A DNA stretch of 64,000 bases from Bradyrhizobium sp. 200 (GCF_023100945.1 NZ_CP064689.1:6492001-6556000); one strand, 5' to 3'. Shown: positions 17,475 to 26,187, counted from the stretch's first letter. Notes: generated by a model from the sequence alone, not told the origin. Made by a program: numbers and translations.

Positions 17475-18326
17475 TCAAGCGGCAATGCGCGAGGACGGCC
17501 GCGAAGATGCCGCAGCCGACGCGCTGCGCGACGGGCCGGTCTTGATGTGGGTGGCGTACAGCGTCAGCCCGGTGAAGGCGAGGCCGCCGACGAGGTTGCC
17601 GATGACGGTCGGAATCTCGTTCCAGAAGATATAATCCCACCAGGTGAACTTGCCGCCGAGCAGCAGGCCGGACGGGAACAGGAACATGTTCACGATGGAA
17701 TGCTCGAAGGTCATGAAGAAGAACAGCATGATCGGCATCCACATCGCGATCACCTTGCCGCTGACATGCGTGGAGATCATCGCGCCGACGACGCCGGCGG
17801 AAACCATCCAGTTGCAGAGCATGCCGCGGACGAACAGCGTGAGCATGCCGGCCGCGCCATGGTTGGCATAGCCGACGGTGCGGCTCTCGCCGATGGTGCC
17901 GATCACCTGGCCGACCTTGTCCGGCGGCTGGGACCAGCCGAAGGTGAACACGATCGCCATCATCACGGCGACCGTGAAGGCGCCGGCGAGGTTTCCGATG
18001 AAGACGAGGCCCCAGTTGCGCAGCACGCCGCCAAGCGTCACGCCCGGGCGCTTGTCGATCAGCGCCAGCGGCGCCAGCACGAACACGCCGGTGAGCAGGT
18101 CGAAGCCGAGCAGATACAGCATGCAGAAGCCGACCGGGAACAGCGCGGCGCCGACGATCGGCACGCCGGTTTGCACGTTAATGGTGATCGCAAACGCCGC
18201 GGCAAGCGCGAGGATCGCTCCGGCCATGTAGGCGCGGATGACCGTATCGCGCGTCGACATGAAGATTTTGGATTCTCCGGCGTCGACCATCTTGGTCACG
18301 AATTCCGAAGGCGCGAGATAGGCCAT
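17475..18326 (-). CDS. Formate/nitrite transporter family (FNT) channel
   Basis: This 283-residue inner-membrane channel of the FocA/NirC family has six hydrophobic segments. It shows the family marks MLCNWMVSAGVVGA (segment 4-5) and FEHSIVNMFLFPSGLLLG (conserved His/Asn pore region). ATG 18326 begins the standard AYLAPSEFVTKMVDAGESK N-terminus, with GGGGA upstream. The C-terminus ends in a Ser/Ala/Arg tail. Whether it carries nitrite or formate cannot be decided from sequence; the linked kinase-phosphatase favours nitrite assimilation control, as inference. Transcription probably continues into the kinase gene, through the hairpin at 17431-17460. Confidence 0.88.
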   Translation of the reverse strand: MAYLAPSEFVTKMVDAGESKIFMSTRDTVIRAYMAGAILALAAAFAITINVQTGVPIVGAALFPVGFCMLYLLGFDLLTGVFVLAPLALIDKRPGVTLGGVLRNWGLVFIGNLAGAFTVAVMMAIVFTFGWSQPPDKVGQVIGTIGESRTVGYANHGAAGMLTLFVRGMLCNWMVSAGVVGAMISTHVSGKVIAMWMPIMLFFFMTFEHSIVNMFLFPSGLLLGGKFTWWDYIFWNEIPTVIGNLVGGLAFTGLTLYATHIKTGPSRSASAAASSRPSSRIAA

Positions 18327-18782
18327 TCCAGTTCCCCTTTCGAGACAACGTTGAAGCGCGCCGGATGCTGCGCAGCCGTGCACCGATTAAGTGAAAAATC
18401 TTGCCGTCCTCGTGCGCGACAAATCCCGCGCCGCCTTTGAACGGCACAGAACGACGCGAGGTCACGCCCGATCAGGAACTGGAGATGCGCGAGCTATCGT
18501 GAGGTGGTCCCGAAGACTGCTCGAAGCGCCTCACGCGAGGCCGCTTGATCCCAACGCCTTCGGCCAACGCTGGCCTTGGCAATCCGAAAGGACGGCAGTC
18601 GTCATTGACTGAGAAAGGATTAAGCAATCGATGTGCCAACCCGAAATCGAGCCGCAGGCTCAAAAAAGCGCGTATTTCTACGTGGTTATGGCCCGATCGC
18701 GGCCCGCCCCGACAGAGAGTGATGCCTTGTATTTGTGCAGTTGCACATATGTTAGCGCCGGCTGCGCGCCTCGTCACAAACT
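18327..18782. other. Gap upstream of FNT gene; short inverted repeat
   Basis: No convincing gene was found. It holds the FNT promoter region and an inverted repeat TGTGCA-N2-TGCACA at 18734-18747 that could be a regulator site. No FNR/FixK-type TTGAT-N4-ATCAA box or sigma-54 site was found by eye. Confidence 0.4.
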
Positions 18783-18929
18783 CGCTGTCGTCCCGGACAA
18801 GCGAGCACAGCGAGCGCCGATCCGGGACCCACAGCCACAGGACAAAGTTTTGCGAACGCTCGCGCCCCAGCGCCTTCCAACAACTCAATCCTGTGGTTAT
18901 GGGTCCCTGCGTTCGCAGGGACGACAGCG
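18783..18929. repeat. Palindromic repeat, CGCTGTCGTCCC family
   Basis: The element begins CGCTGTCGTCCC and ends GGGACGACAGCG (perfect 12-bp outer arms), with an inner pair CCACAGGACAAAG / CAATCCTGTGG. It lies directly downstream of the binding-protein gene that ends at 18940, a typical place for such elements. Confidence 0.8.
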
Positions 18930-18939
18930 GAGCAAGCTT

Positions 18940-19743
18940 CTATTTCGTTTGCGTCCGCACCGGCCGGTCCTTCAGGCCGTTATTGTCATAGGCCTTGCGG
19001 AGCGTGCCGTTGGCGATCGCTTCGTTCAGAAACTTCTCCGCAAACGCCAGCGACAGCGGTCGATTGAGCGGCACTGCGACCGCCGTCACGGTCTGCTTGA
19101 AGGTTTCGTCCAGCACGCGGCTGCCCGGGATCTGCTTTGCCATCGCGTTGAGCTGGTCGCGCGATAGCGCGAATGCATCGATCTCGCCGCTTTTGAGCAG
19201 GCCGAAGATTTCGTCGTAGGTCTGGTAGCCCGTCACCTTGGCGTTCTTCAGATGCGCGATCGCGCCGCGCATCGTGGTCGTGTTGTTGACCGCGGCAACC
19301 TTGATCCCGGGCTGATCGAGCGTTGCGAAATTCGTGACCTGCGAACCTGGCTTGACGATGTAGGTCGCGTCCGCAACCTCATAGATCGGCCCGAACGCCA
19401 TCCTGCCCTCACGTTCCGGATCTTTCGGCAGGAAGGTGATGTCCCAGGTGCCCTTCGACGCCGCGTCGACGATTTGACCGGAATTGTTGTGCGCGACGTA
19501 TTCGACGGGGACGCCGAGCTGTGCCGCCATCGCACGGCCGAGATCGACCGGCACGCCGGCATAACCGGTTTCGGTCTTGGTGGACCAGAACGCGCCACCG
19601 GCCGGACTGATCGCAATCGCCACTCGCAGCTTGCCGGTCGGCGCGATCTCGTCTTTCAAGGCATCGGCGCTGGCGGGCGTCGTCATCATCACTGCTACTC
19701 CCAGAAAGAGGCCGGCCATTTTCGGCAGAGATTGGTGAGACAT
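18940..19743 (-). CDS. Extracellular solute-binding protein, family 3 (amino-acid type)
   Basis: This is a 267-residue periplasmic binding protein with a signal peptide (AGLFLGVAVMMTTPASA, cleaved about residue 26). An SBP_bac_3 core follows, with PTGKLRVAIAISPAGGAFW, the GVPVDLGRAMAAQLGVPVEYV motif, and a C-terminal LNEAIANGTLRKAYDNNGL. Most relatives bind amino acids or small amines. No permease or ATPase gene adjoins it, so it is an orphan component. A GGGAGGAG sequence lies upstream of ATG 19743. Confidence 0.85.
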   Translation of the reverse strand: MSHQSLPKMAGLFLGVAVMMTTPASADALKDEIAPTGKLRVAIAISPAGGAFWSTKTETGYAGVPVDLGRAMAAQLGVPVEYVAHNNSGQIVDAASKGTWDITFLPKDPEREGRMAFGPIYEVADATYIVKPGSQVTNFATLDQPGIKVAAVNNTTTMRGAIAHLKNAKVTGYQTYDEIFGLLKSGEIDAFALSRDQLNAMAKQIPGSRVLDETFKQTVTAVAVPLNRPLSLAFAEKFLNEAIANGTLRKAYDNNGLKDRPVRTQTK

Positions 19744-19810
19744 TGGGTACTCCTCCCCTTGGCCCGTTATTGATGTCGGGCCTTCAGCGTTTCACCCATG
19801 CAAGAAACGA

Positions 19811-20482
19811 TTACTGCTTTTTCTTCTTCGCCGCGGCGGCGCCTTTTGGTGCCGGCGCTGCCGGCGTGGGCGGATCGGCGGTTTCAAACTTGCCGATCAC
19901 GATGATCTGGACGCGCGCATTGGCCGGCGAAGCCGGCCGATTGATGTCTTGTAGCTGCTCCTCGCCGAGTCCGAGTGCCTGAAGCCGTTTCGGCGACACC
20001 TTGAAGGTATTCACCAGGACATCCCGGATCGATTCGGCGCGCCGCTGGCTCAGGATCAGATTGTGGTCGCGCCTTCCGGCGGATTCGACATGATCGACGA
20101 TCAGATAGCGGTAGGGCCGCAATTTCGGATCGGTCAGTGCGTCGGCGATACTGCCGATCGTCCCGTACGAGGCCGGCCGGATCAGGGAAGAGTCCTGGTC
20201 GAACACGACGTCGAAACGGATTTGCGGCAGTTTCGTCAGTTGCGGCGCGATCGGCGGCCGCTTCTGCGGCTGGGCATCCGCTCTCGCCTTGATGCGATCG
20301 GCAGCCTGCTGGCGCAAGGCGGCCAGGTCGATATCCGCCTCGGCCTCAACGGCAAGCTTCTCGATGATATCTCCACTCGACACGGCCGTTTGCGTTTGCG
20401 CGCGCGCAGCCGTCGGCAAGGCAAACAGGGCCAAGGCGCCCAGCACGAGAGCGATGCCGCGCAGCTTATTCCCCCAGAGCAT
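19811..20482 (-). CDS. OmpA-family C-terminal domain protein, exported
   Basis: The ATG at 20482 shares one base with the stop codon of the upstream gene (TGATG), which points to translational coupling. The 223-residue product has a signal peptide (LVLGALALFALPTAARA). It then has an Ala/Arg-rich helical stretch and an OmpA-like peptidoglycan-binding domain (about 95-200: FDVVFDQDSSLIRPASYG then NLILSQRRAESIRDVLV). The Pro/Ala/Lys tail ends in KKKKQ. OmpA domains of this type tether an outer-membrane or periplasmic protein to peptidoglycan. No beta-barrel segment and no lipobox are present, so it is a soluble periplasmic wall binder. Confidence 0.85.
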   Translation of the reverse strand: MLWGNKLRGIALVLGALALFALPTAARAQTQTAVSSGDIIEKLAVEAEADIDLAALRQQAADRIKARADAQPQKRPPIAPQLTKLPQIRFDVVFDQDSSLIRPASYGTIGSIADALTDPKLRPYRYLIVDHVESAGRRDHNLILSQRRAESIRDVLVNTFKVSPKRLQALGLGEEQLQDINRPASPANARVQIIVIGKFETADPPTPAAPAPKGAAAAKKKKQ

Positions 20483-20901
20483 CAGCGATACCCCGCTGCG
20501 CTGATCGCCTTGTTGCAGTTCGGGGTCGCCTTCTTGGTCGACTCCAACAGACATTGCAGACCCTTGACGGGATCCTGCCGAACCTCGCCGCACAAATGTT
20601 TCAATTCCCAATTGCACAGTTTTACCAGCGAGGTGCGCGCGGTAATGCGCTGCTGGATGGCGCCAAAGGCCTGGGGGTAATCGGCCTTGCACTTCGCCGA
20701 CACCACGTCCTGATTTCGGCCCAGGCATTCTTTCAGGCGCGTCGCGTCGAGATTGACGCCGCGGCAATTGTCATCGATGTCCTTGCCGCAGCTCGCGGCC
20801 AGCATGGCTGCGGCCTCCTCGAATTTCATGGACTGCTGCGCCGCTGCAAGCGAAGGTGCCAATATCGCAATTATGAACAGGAAAAACCGGATTCGGGTCA
20901 T
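20482..20901 (-). CDS. Exported Cys-rich protein, GLG1-repeat-like
   Basis: This 139-residue protein has a signal peptide (FFLFIIAILAPSLAAA) and eight later Cys with spacings CGKDIDDNCRG, CLGRNQDVVSAKC, LCNWELKHLC and CLLESTKKATPNC. The pattern (Cys, acidic stretch, Cys, helix, ECL, Cys) resembles the cysteine-rich GLG1 repeat found in small bacterial secreted proteins. It should form disulphides in the periplasm. It precedes the OmpA-like gene with a one-base overlap, so the two are very likely made together. Function is unknown. Confidence 0.72.
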   Translation of the reverse strand: MTRIRFFLFIIAILAPSLAAAQQSMKFEEAAAMLAASCGKDIDDNCRGVNLDATRLKECLGRNQDVVSAKCKADYPQAFGAIQQRITARTSLVKLCNWELKHLCGEVRQDPVKGLQCLLESTKKATPNCNKAISAAGYR

Positions 20902-21128
20902 GCGCTCACCTCACACAAGGAGGGTAGCGCTGGTCAAGTGTTCTGTTTGAGTTCACGGCCGTACAGTCGAGCTATTGCACCGCAGCAAATCGTCGCGGGC
21001 AGCCCGGGCACGCGAGCCCCGATATGCAATATCCCCATGCCCGGCTCGTCGGCATCATGACAGAATGATGACGCCATGAGTTCAACGATCGCGCTTCCGG
21101 CTTCCTTCGCCTCGACGATCGAATGACC

Positions 21129-22322
21129 TCACGGCGCGGTCTGCGCCGCCGGCACCTTGATCTCCTGCGGCAGGATGATCGCCGCCACGATGACCAGCAG
21201 GCAGAGCGCGCCGAACGTCTGCAGCATGGTGACGAAGCCGCCCTTTTCATAGAGCCATGCCACCAGGCCGACGGACGCGCCGGCCGCGGTAAAGCCGATG
21301 AAGTAGCGCACCGAGTAAGCGCGCGAGCGCCATTCCTCGCTGGTGTATTTGCCGACCATGGCGTCGTTGACGGTGACCTGGCCGAACGCGCCCATCACAA
21401 TGCCGATGGAGGCGATGATCAGCGGCAGGTTCGACAGCGTCGCCGCAAAATACAGGAACGGCGCCAGCAGAAACGACAGCGGCAGCATCACCGTCTTCAG
21501 CGAATAATGGTCGATCAGCTTGCCGATCGTGTATTGCGTCATCGCGCCGAACACATAAACGCCGGCCGCGATCAGGCCGAGCAGCGCCGGGCTGTTGGTG
21601 ACGTCGGCCAGCCGCTCCGCGAACAGTTTTGGCAGCGCCACGGTGACGGCGTTGAAGGTGGTGGATATCGCGATCACGACGATCAGGAGCGAAAGGATCA
21701 CGCGCCACATGTCCTGCTTGGCGACGCGCGCCTGCGCCGCCGCCTGCCTTGTGCCGGTCCGGTCCTCGTGCACCACCATCAGTGCAAACGCCACGCCGAT
21801 CAGCATGGTGACGACGCCCGGGACGATGAAGGCCCAGCGCCAGCCGAGATATTGCCCGATCACGCCGGTGACCAGCGCCGAGGACGCCACGCCGAGATTG
21901 CCCCAGACACCGTTCAGGCCCATCTCGCGGCCGAGCTTTTCGGCATAGGACACGATCATCGCGGTGCCGACCGGATGATAGATCGAGGCGAACAGGCCGA
22001 TCGCCAGCAGCGCCGCACCGAGCTGCAGCGGCGTCTGCACGAAGCCGACGGCGATCATCGAGGCGCCGATGCCGACAAAGAAGATCACCATCATGTGGCG
22101 GCGGCTCCAGCGGTCGCCGAGCCAGCCGGTAATGAGCGAGCCCGCACCGAACGCGACGAAGCCCGGGGTGGCGTAAGGCAATAGTTCCGAATAGGCCATG
22201 CCGAGCGCCGGCCCCATGATGATGACGGCGGCGGCGAAAATCAGCATCGCATAATGGTCGATGAAATGGGCCGCGTTGACGAAGGTGATCACCCGGCTTG
22301 CGCTGTTCCTTGGGCTGTTCAT
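21129..22322 (-). CDS. MFS transporter, fosmidomycin-resistance (Fsr)-like
   Basis: The 397-residue product has about 12 hydrophobic segments. It carries the MFS loop motif GDRWSRRHMMVIFFVGIG after segment 2 and an opening NAAHFIDHYAMLIFAAAV. That opening, with the LFASIYHPVGTAMIVSYA stretch, is characteristic of the Fsr/YfnC group of drug or metabolite exporters. GGGAATCGACC lies before ATG 22322. It diverges from an AraC regulator at 22382, which is the likely controller; the transported compound is unknown. Confidence 0.87.
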   Translation of the reverse strand: MNSPRNSASRVITFVNAAHFIDHYAMLIFAAAVIIMGPALGMAYSELLPYATPGFVAFGAGSLITGWLGDRWSRRHMMVIFFVGIGASMIAVGFVQTPLQLGAALLAIGLFASIYHPVGTAMIVSYAEKLGREMGLNGVWGNLGVASSALVTGVIGQYLGWRWAFIVPGVVTMLIGVAFALMVVHEDRTGTRQAAAQARVAKQDMWRVILSLLIVVIAISTTFNAVTVALPKLFAERLADVTNSPALLGLIAAGVYVFGAMTQYTIGKLIDHYSLKTVMLPLSFLLAPFLYFAATLSNLPLIIASIGIVMGAFGQVTVNDAMVGKYTSEEWRSRAYSVRYFIGFTAAGASVGLVAWLYEKGGFVTMLQTFGALCLLVIVAAIILPQEIKVPAAQTAP

Positions 22323-22381
22323 GGTCGATTCCCGAATCCCGCAATTTTCCGAAATAGGTTATACGGGGATGTCCTGACGGG

Positions 22382-23191
22382 ATGTCGCCAATGAATATCG
22401 CCGAAAAGCCAATTGCCGCCATCATCGGCCGCCGCATCTCGACCGGCGACGGCATCCACATGATCGCCAACAGCTACCGGAAGGGCTTCCGGATCGACAC
22501 CCATATGCATCGCGAGGCGCAGCTCGTTTATGCCGCCAAAGGCACGATGCAGGTCACCACGCCGAAAGGCCGCTGGCTGGTGCCGCCGGACCGCGCGGTC
22601 TGGGTGCCTGCGCTGTCAGAACATGCGATCGACGTGCTGGCCGACATCGAGATGCGGACGCTCTATTTCGAACTCGACTGGCTGCAGCGCGAGGCACGCA
22701 GCCACAGCCTCGCCGCGGAATTCGTGGTGCGGGTGTCGCCGCTCCTGCATCAGACTATTCTCGCTTTGTTCGACGATCGCGGCAACCGCGAGCGAACGGA
22801 GCTTCTGTTGCGGCTCGCGATGATGGAGCTGGACCGGGCCGAGGATTCGGCGACCTTCATCCCGCTGCCGCATGAGCCGCGCTGCCGGCGCGCCGCCGAC
22901 ATCGTGCTCGCGGACCCGACCGGCAACCATGAGATCGAGACGCTGGCGCGCGAGGTCGGCACCTCGGAGCGGACGCTGTCGCGGCTGTTCTCGTCGGAGA
23001 CGCAATTGAGCTTCAAGAGCTGGTGCCAGCGCGCCCGCATCGCGGCGGCCATCGAGAAGCTGTCGACGGATGCCGGCGTCTCTGTCAAGCAGCTTGCCTC
23101 GGATTTGGGCTATTCCAGTGTGCCTGCGTTTTCCCATGCCTTCCGGCAGGTTACCGGCAAGACGCCGACGGAATTTGCCGGGAAGGAGTGA
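22382..23191 (+). CDS. AraC-family regulator with cupin sensor
   Basis: In this 269-residue protein a cupin-type ligand domain comes first (about 25-110: IDTHMHREAQLVYAAKGTMQVTT and WLVPPDRAVWVPALSEHAID). The double helix-turn-helix DNA-binding domain follows at about 175-265 (TLAREVGTSERTLSRLF; SDLGYSSVPAFSHAFRQVTGKTP). The architecture matches AraC regulators placed divergently to MFS exporters. Alternative in-frame ATG 22391 would remove three residues. The 59-bp divergent space is short and should hold both promoters and the operator. Confidence 0.87.
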   Translation: MSPMNIAEKPIAAIIGRRISTGDGIHMIANSYRKGFRIDTHMHREAQLVYAAKGTMQVTTPKGRWLVPPDRAVWVPALSEHAIDVLADIEMRTLYFELDWLQREARSHSLAAEFVVRVSPLLHQTILALFDDRGNRERTELLLRLAMMELDRAEDSATFIPLPHEPRCRRAADIVLADPTGNHEIETLAREVGTSERTLSRLFSSETQLSFKSWCQRARIAAAIEKLSTDAGVSVKQLASDLGYSSVPAFSHAFRQVTGKTPTEFAGKE

Positions 23192-23199
23192 GGGCACTT

Positions 23200-23330
23200 G
23201 TCATACGCAGGCTTGACCCGCGTATCCATCATTCTTCGTAAAAAGGCTTATTCCGAAAGAGGGATGGATGGCCGGGTCATAGGCGAACGGAAGCGACGCC
23301 GTCCTTCGGACGGCTACGCCCGGCCATGAC
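23200..23330. repeat. Palindromic repeat, GTCAT...ATGAC family with inner hairpin
   Basis: The outer ends are GTCAT (23200-23204) and ATGAC (23326-23330). Inside is a perfect 7-bp hairpin GCCGTCC-TTC-GGACGGC (23298-23314). It is located just after the AraC stop and could end that transcript. Confidence 0.65.
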
Positions 23331-23443
23331 GACGCTTTTGGAGGCATGACATATTTCCGTACGGTCGATACGCTTGATTGTGATCGGCACCGTCCTAAAT
23401 TCCGTATAAGACTCCGCAATATTAGCTGGATTCGACCCACCGC

Positions 23444-24796
23444 ATGGCCAACGCTTTTTTCTCCGACCTTCTCGCGACGATATCTGAGCGAGGCCGCACG
23501 CTGCTTCGGCGGGGCGAGCCTTCAGTTACCCGCCAGGATGCCTCTGAACTGCTTGCACTGTGCAAGGCGCTGCTGTCCGGCCGCGGCGAAGCGTCCGGCA
23601 CCGCGATGGCGCGCGACGTGCTCGACCGCTACCACGACCTCGACGCCGCCGGCCGGCTCACCTTCTTCGAAACGCTGGCCCGCGACTTCGGCCCCGACCG
23701 CGAAAAACTGTCGCAGGCAATCGAAAGCTGGCGCAGCCAGCCGAACGACAGCGATGCCAGCGACCTTCACTTTGCTTCCGAGCCGCAGCGGCAGGAGCTG
23801 ATCCGCCGGCTCAACCGTGCGCCGGGCGGCACCAGCGATCTGGTGGCGATGCGCGCCGACCTGCTTGCCCTGATGAAGGGCAACAAGGATCTGGCCGCGC
23901 TCGACCGCGACGTCGTGCATCTATTGTCTTCTTGGTTCAACAGGGGATTTCTCGTGCTGCGCAGGATCGACTGGTCGACGCCGGCGAATATTCTGGAACA
24001 GATCATCCGTTATGAAGCCGTACACGAAATCCACGACTGGAACGATTTGCGCCGCCGCATCGATCCGATCGACCGCCGCTGCTACGCCTTCTTCCATCCG
24101 CAGCTCAACGACGAACCGCTGATTTTCGTCGAGGTCGCGCTGACCGAGACGATTCCGACCGCGATCGCGCCGCTGCTCGCCGCCGAGCGTCAGCCGGTGG
24201 CGATCGAACGCGCGCGCACCGCGGTGTTCTATTCGATCTCGAATACGCAAAAAGGGCTTGGCGGCATTTCCTTCGGCAGCTTCCTGATCAAGCAGGTGGT
24301 CGAGGAGTTGCGGCGTGAATTGCCGAAGCTGGATACGTTCATCACGCTGTCGCCGGTGCCGGGCTTCATGCAATGGCTGAAGCAGTCCGACGACGTCCCG
24401 GTCAGCGACGAGGAGCGGACGCTGCTGCAAAACCTCGACAAGGCGGATTGGTTCGAGGATGCCGAACTGACCGCGCAATTGCGCGCCGTGCTGGAGCCGC
24501 TGGCCGCGCATTATTTCCTCAAGGCACGTACATCCAAGGGCCGGCTGATCGATTCAGTGGCGCGCTTCCACATCGGCAACGGCGCGCGGCTGGAGAAGAT
24601 CGACTGGCTCGGCGATCTCTCGCCCAAGGGCCTGCGCGAATCCGCCGGCATCATGGTCAACTACCTCTACCGTCTCGAAGACATCGAGAAGAACCATGAG
24701 GCCTACGCCAACCAGGGCGAAATCGCCGCCTCAAGCGCGGTGAAGAAGATGCTCAAGACCGAGGGCCGACGGCTATTGGATATGCGGCTGTCGTAG
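23444..24796 (+). CDS. Malonyl-CoA decarboxylase
   Basis: This 450-residue enzyme converts malonyl-CoA to acetyl-CoA and CO2. It has a helical N-terminal oligomerisation domain (1-150) and a GNAT-fold catalytic domain. The catalytic domain carries the conserved CYAFFHPQLNDEPLIFVEVALT, YSISNTQKGLGGISFGSFLIK, LSPVPGF and the late His of EDIEKNHEAYANQGEIAAS. In rhizobia the family enzyme (MatA) works with MatB and MatC in malonate use; neither is adjacent, so it may instead clear malonyl-CoA. It converges on tarD, with a large palindrome between. Confidence 0.92.
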   Translation: MANAFFSDLLATISERGRTLLRRGEPSVTRQDASELLALCKALLSGRGEASGTAMARDVLDRYHDLDAAGRLTFFETLARDFGPDREKLSQAIESWRSQPNDSDASDLHFASEPQRQELIRRLNRAPGGTSDLVAMRADLLALMKGNKDLAALDRDVVHLLSSWFNRGFLVLRRIDWSTPANILEQIIRYEAVHEIHDWNDLRRRIDPIDRRCYAFFHPQLNDEPLIFVEVALTETIPTAIAPLLAAERQPVAIERARTAVFYSISNTQKGLGGISFGSFLIKQVVEELRRELPKLDTFITLSPVPGFMQWLKQSDDVPVSDEERTLLQNLDKADWFEDAELTAQLRAVLEPLAAHYFLKARTSKGRLIDSVARFHIGNGARLEKIDWLGDLSPKGLRESAGIMVNYLYRLEDIEKNHEAYANQGEIAASSAVKKMLKTEGRRLLDMRLS

Positions 24797-24806
24797 AGCG
24801 AGGCGC

Positions 24807-24907
24807 GGTCCCTCGCCGTCATTGCGAGCGGAGCGAAGCAATCCATTGTCACCTCGTGCGCGGAAAGATGGATTGCTTCGCTACGCTCGCAATGACGGCG
24901 AGGGACC
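24807..24907. repeat. GTCATTGC palindrome copy C, with extended arms
   Basis: The core element (24818-24896) has GTCATTGCGAGCG / CGCTCGCAATGAC arms. It is extended by 11 further perfectly matching bases per side (GGTCCCTCGCC / GGCGAGGGACC). This gives a hairpin of about 101 bp that fills the gap between the convergent malonyl-CoA decarboxylase and tarD genes. It is well placed as a bidirectional terminator. Confidence 0.85.
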
Positions 24908-24912
24908 ATCGC

Positions 24913-26082
24913 TTACGCCGCCAGCGCCTTCATCTCCGCGTAAAGATCGGACTTCCCCTCGAACCCGATGCCCGGCAGGTCCGGCATGGTGATGTGGCCA
25001 TTCTCGACGCGCACGCCGTCCGGGAAGCCGCCATAGGGTTGGAACAGGTCGGGATAGCTCTCATTGCCGCCGAGGCCGAGGCCGGCCGCGATATTGAGCG
25101 ACATCTGGTGGCCGCCGTGGGGGATGCAGCGGCTCGGCGACCAGCCGTGGGTCTTCAAGGCCGCCAGCGTGCGCTGGTATTCGCACAGGCCGTAGGACAG
25201 CGCGCAATCGAACTGCAGCCAGTCGCGGTCCGGCCGCATGCCGCCGTAGCGGATCAGGTTTTTTGCGTCCTGGTGGCTGAACAGGTTTTCGCCGGTCGCC
25301 ATGGCTGCGGGATAGAACTCGGCAAGCGCCGCCTGCAGCGCGAAATCGAGGGGATCGCCGGCCTCCTCGTACCAGAACAGCGGATACTCCCGCAGCATTT
25401 TTGCATACGCGATCGCGGTCTCCAGATCGAAGCGGCCGTTGGCGTCGACAGCAAGCTGCGCATCCCTGCCGATCTCCTTCAGCACGGCCTCGATGCGCTC
25501 GCGATCTTCCGCAATCGGCGCGCCGCCGATCTTCATCTTCACGACGTTATAGCCGCGGTCGAGATAGCCGCGCATTTCGTCGCGCAGCGCCGAGAGATCC
25601 TTGCCGGGATAATAGTAACCGCCGGCGGCATAGACGAACACGCGCGGATTGGCTTCGCGGCGGTGGCGCTCGGCCAGCAAACGAAACAGCGGCTTGCCCG
25701 CGATCTTCGCCACGGCGTCCCACACCGCCATGTCGATGGTGCCGACGGCGACAGAGCGCTCGCCATGGCCGCCGGGCTTCTCGTTCGACATCATCGCCGC
25801 CCAGACCTTGTCCGGATCGAGATTATCACCGCTGGTGTCGAGCAGCGTTTTCGGATCGGCCTCCTTGAGCCGCGGCGCAAAGCGTTCGCGGATCAGGCCG
25901 CCCTGCCCGTAGCGGCCGTTCGAGTTGAAGCCGTAGCCGACCACGCGCTTGCCGTCGCGCATCACGTCAGTGACGACGGCGACAAGGCTCGTCGTCATCT
26001 TGGTGAAGTCGATATAGGCGTTGCGGATCGGCGAAGAGATCGGTTTTGTGATTTCGCAGACGTCGATGATACGGACGGACAT
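24913..26082 (-). CDS. tarD: D(-)-tartrate dehydratase
   Basis: This 389-residue enolase-superfamily enzyme dehydrates D-tartrate to oxaloacetate. Its sequence is close to what I remember of the Bradyrhizobium enzyme whose structure and activity were published. The general base Lys184 (K182-M-K184 in VVKMKIGG) and His322 (CIPHGGHQ) fall at exactly the published positions. The metal-site Asp (VDANG), Glu (WYEEAGDP) and Glu (ATGENLF) are also present. No tartrate transporter or regulator is adjacent. It stands between two palindromic repeats and is probably transcribed alone. Confidence 0.93.
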   Translation of the reverse strand: MSVRIIDVCEITKPISSPIRNAYIDFTKMTTSLVAVVTDVMRDGKRVVGYGFNSNGRYGQGGLIRERFAPRLKEADPKTLLDTSGDNLDPDKVWAAMMSNEKPGGHGERSVAVGTIDMAVWDAVAKIAGKPLFRLLAERHRREANPRVFVYAAGGYYYPGKDLSALRDEMRGYLDRGYNVVKMKIGGAPIAEDRERIEAVLKEIGRDAQLAVDANGRFDLETAIAYAKMLREYPLFWYEEAGDPLDFALQAALAEFYPAAMATGENLFSHQDAKNLIRYGGMRPDRDWLQFDCALSYGLCEYQRTLAALKTHGWSPSRCIPHGGHQMSLNIAAGLGLGGNESYPDLFQPYGGFPDGVRVENGHITMPDLPGIGFEGKSDLYAEMKALAA

Positions 26083-26106
26083 GGGGTTTGGCTTTCAGAT
26101 TCTGCC

Positions 26107-26187
26107 GTCATTGCGAGGAGCGAAGCGACGAAGCAATCCATCTTTCCCCGTGAGAGACATGGATTGCTTCGCTTCGCTCGCAATGAC
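26107..26187. repeat. GTCATTGC palindrome copy D
   Basis: This 81-bp element is the cleanest copy here. The arms GTCATTGCGAGGAGCGAAGC and GCTTCGCTCGCAATGAC flank AATCCA / TGGATT, with a short AT-poor loop. It lies between the DUF3297 gene (end 26205) and the tarD start. Confidence 0.88.
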
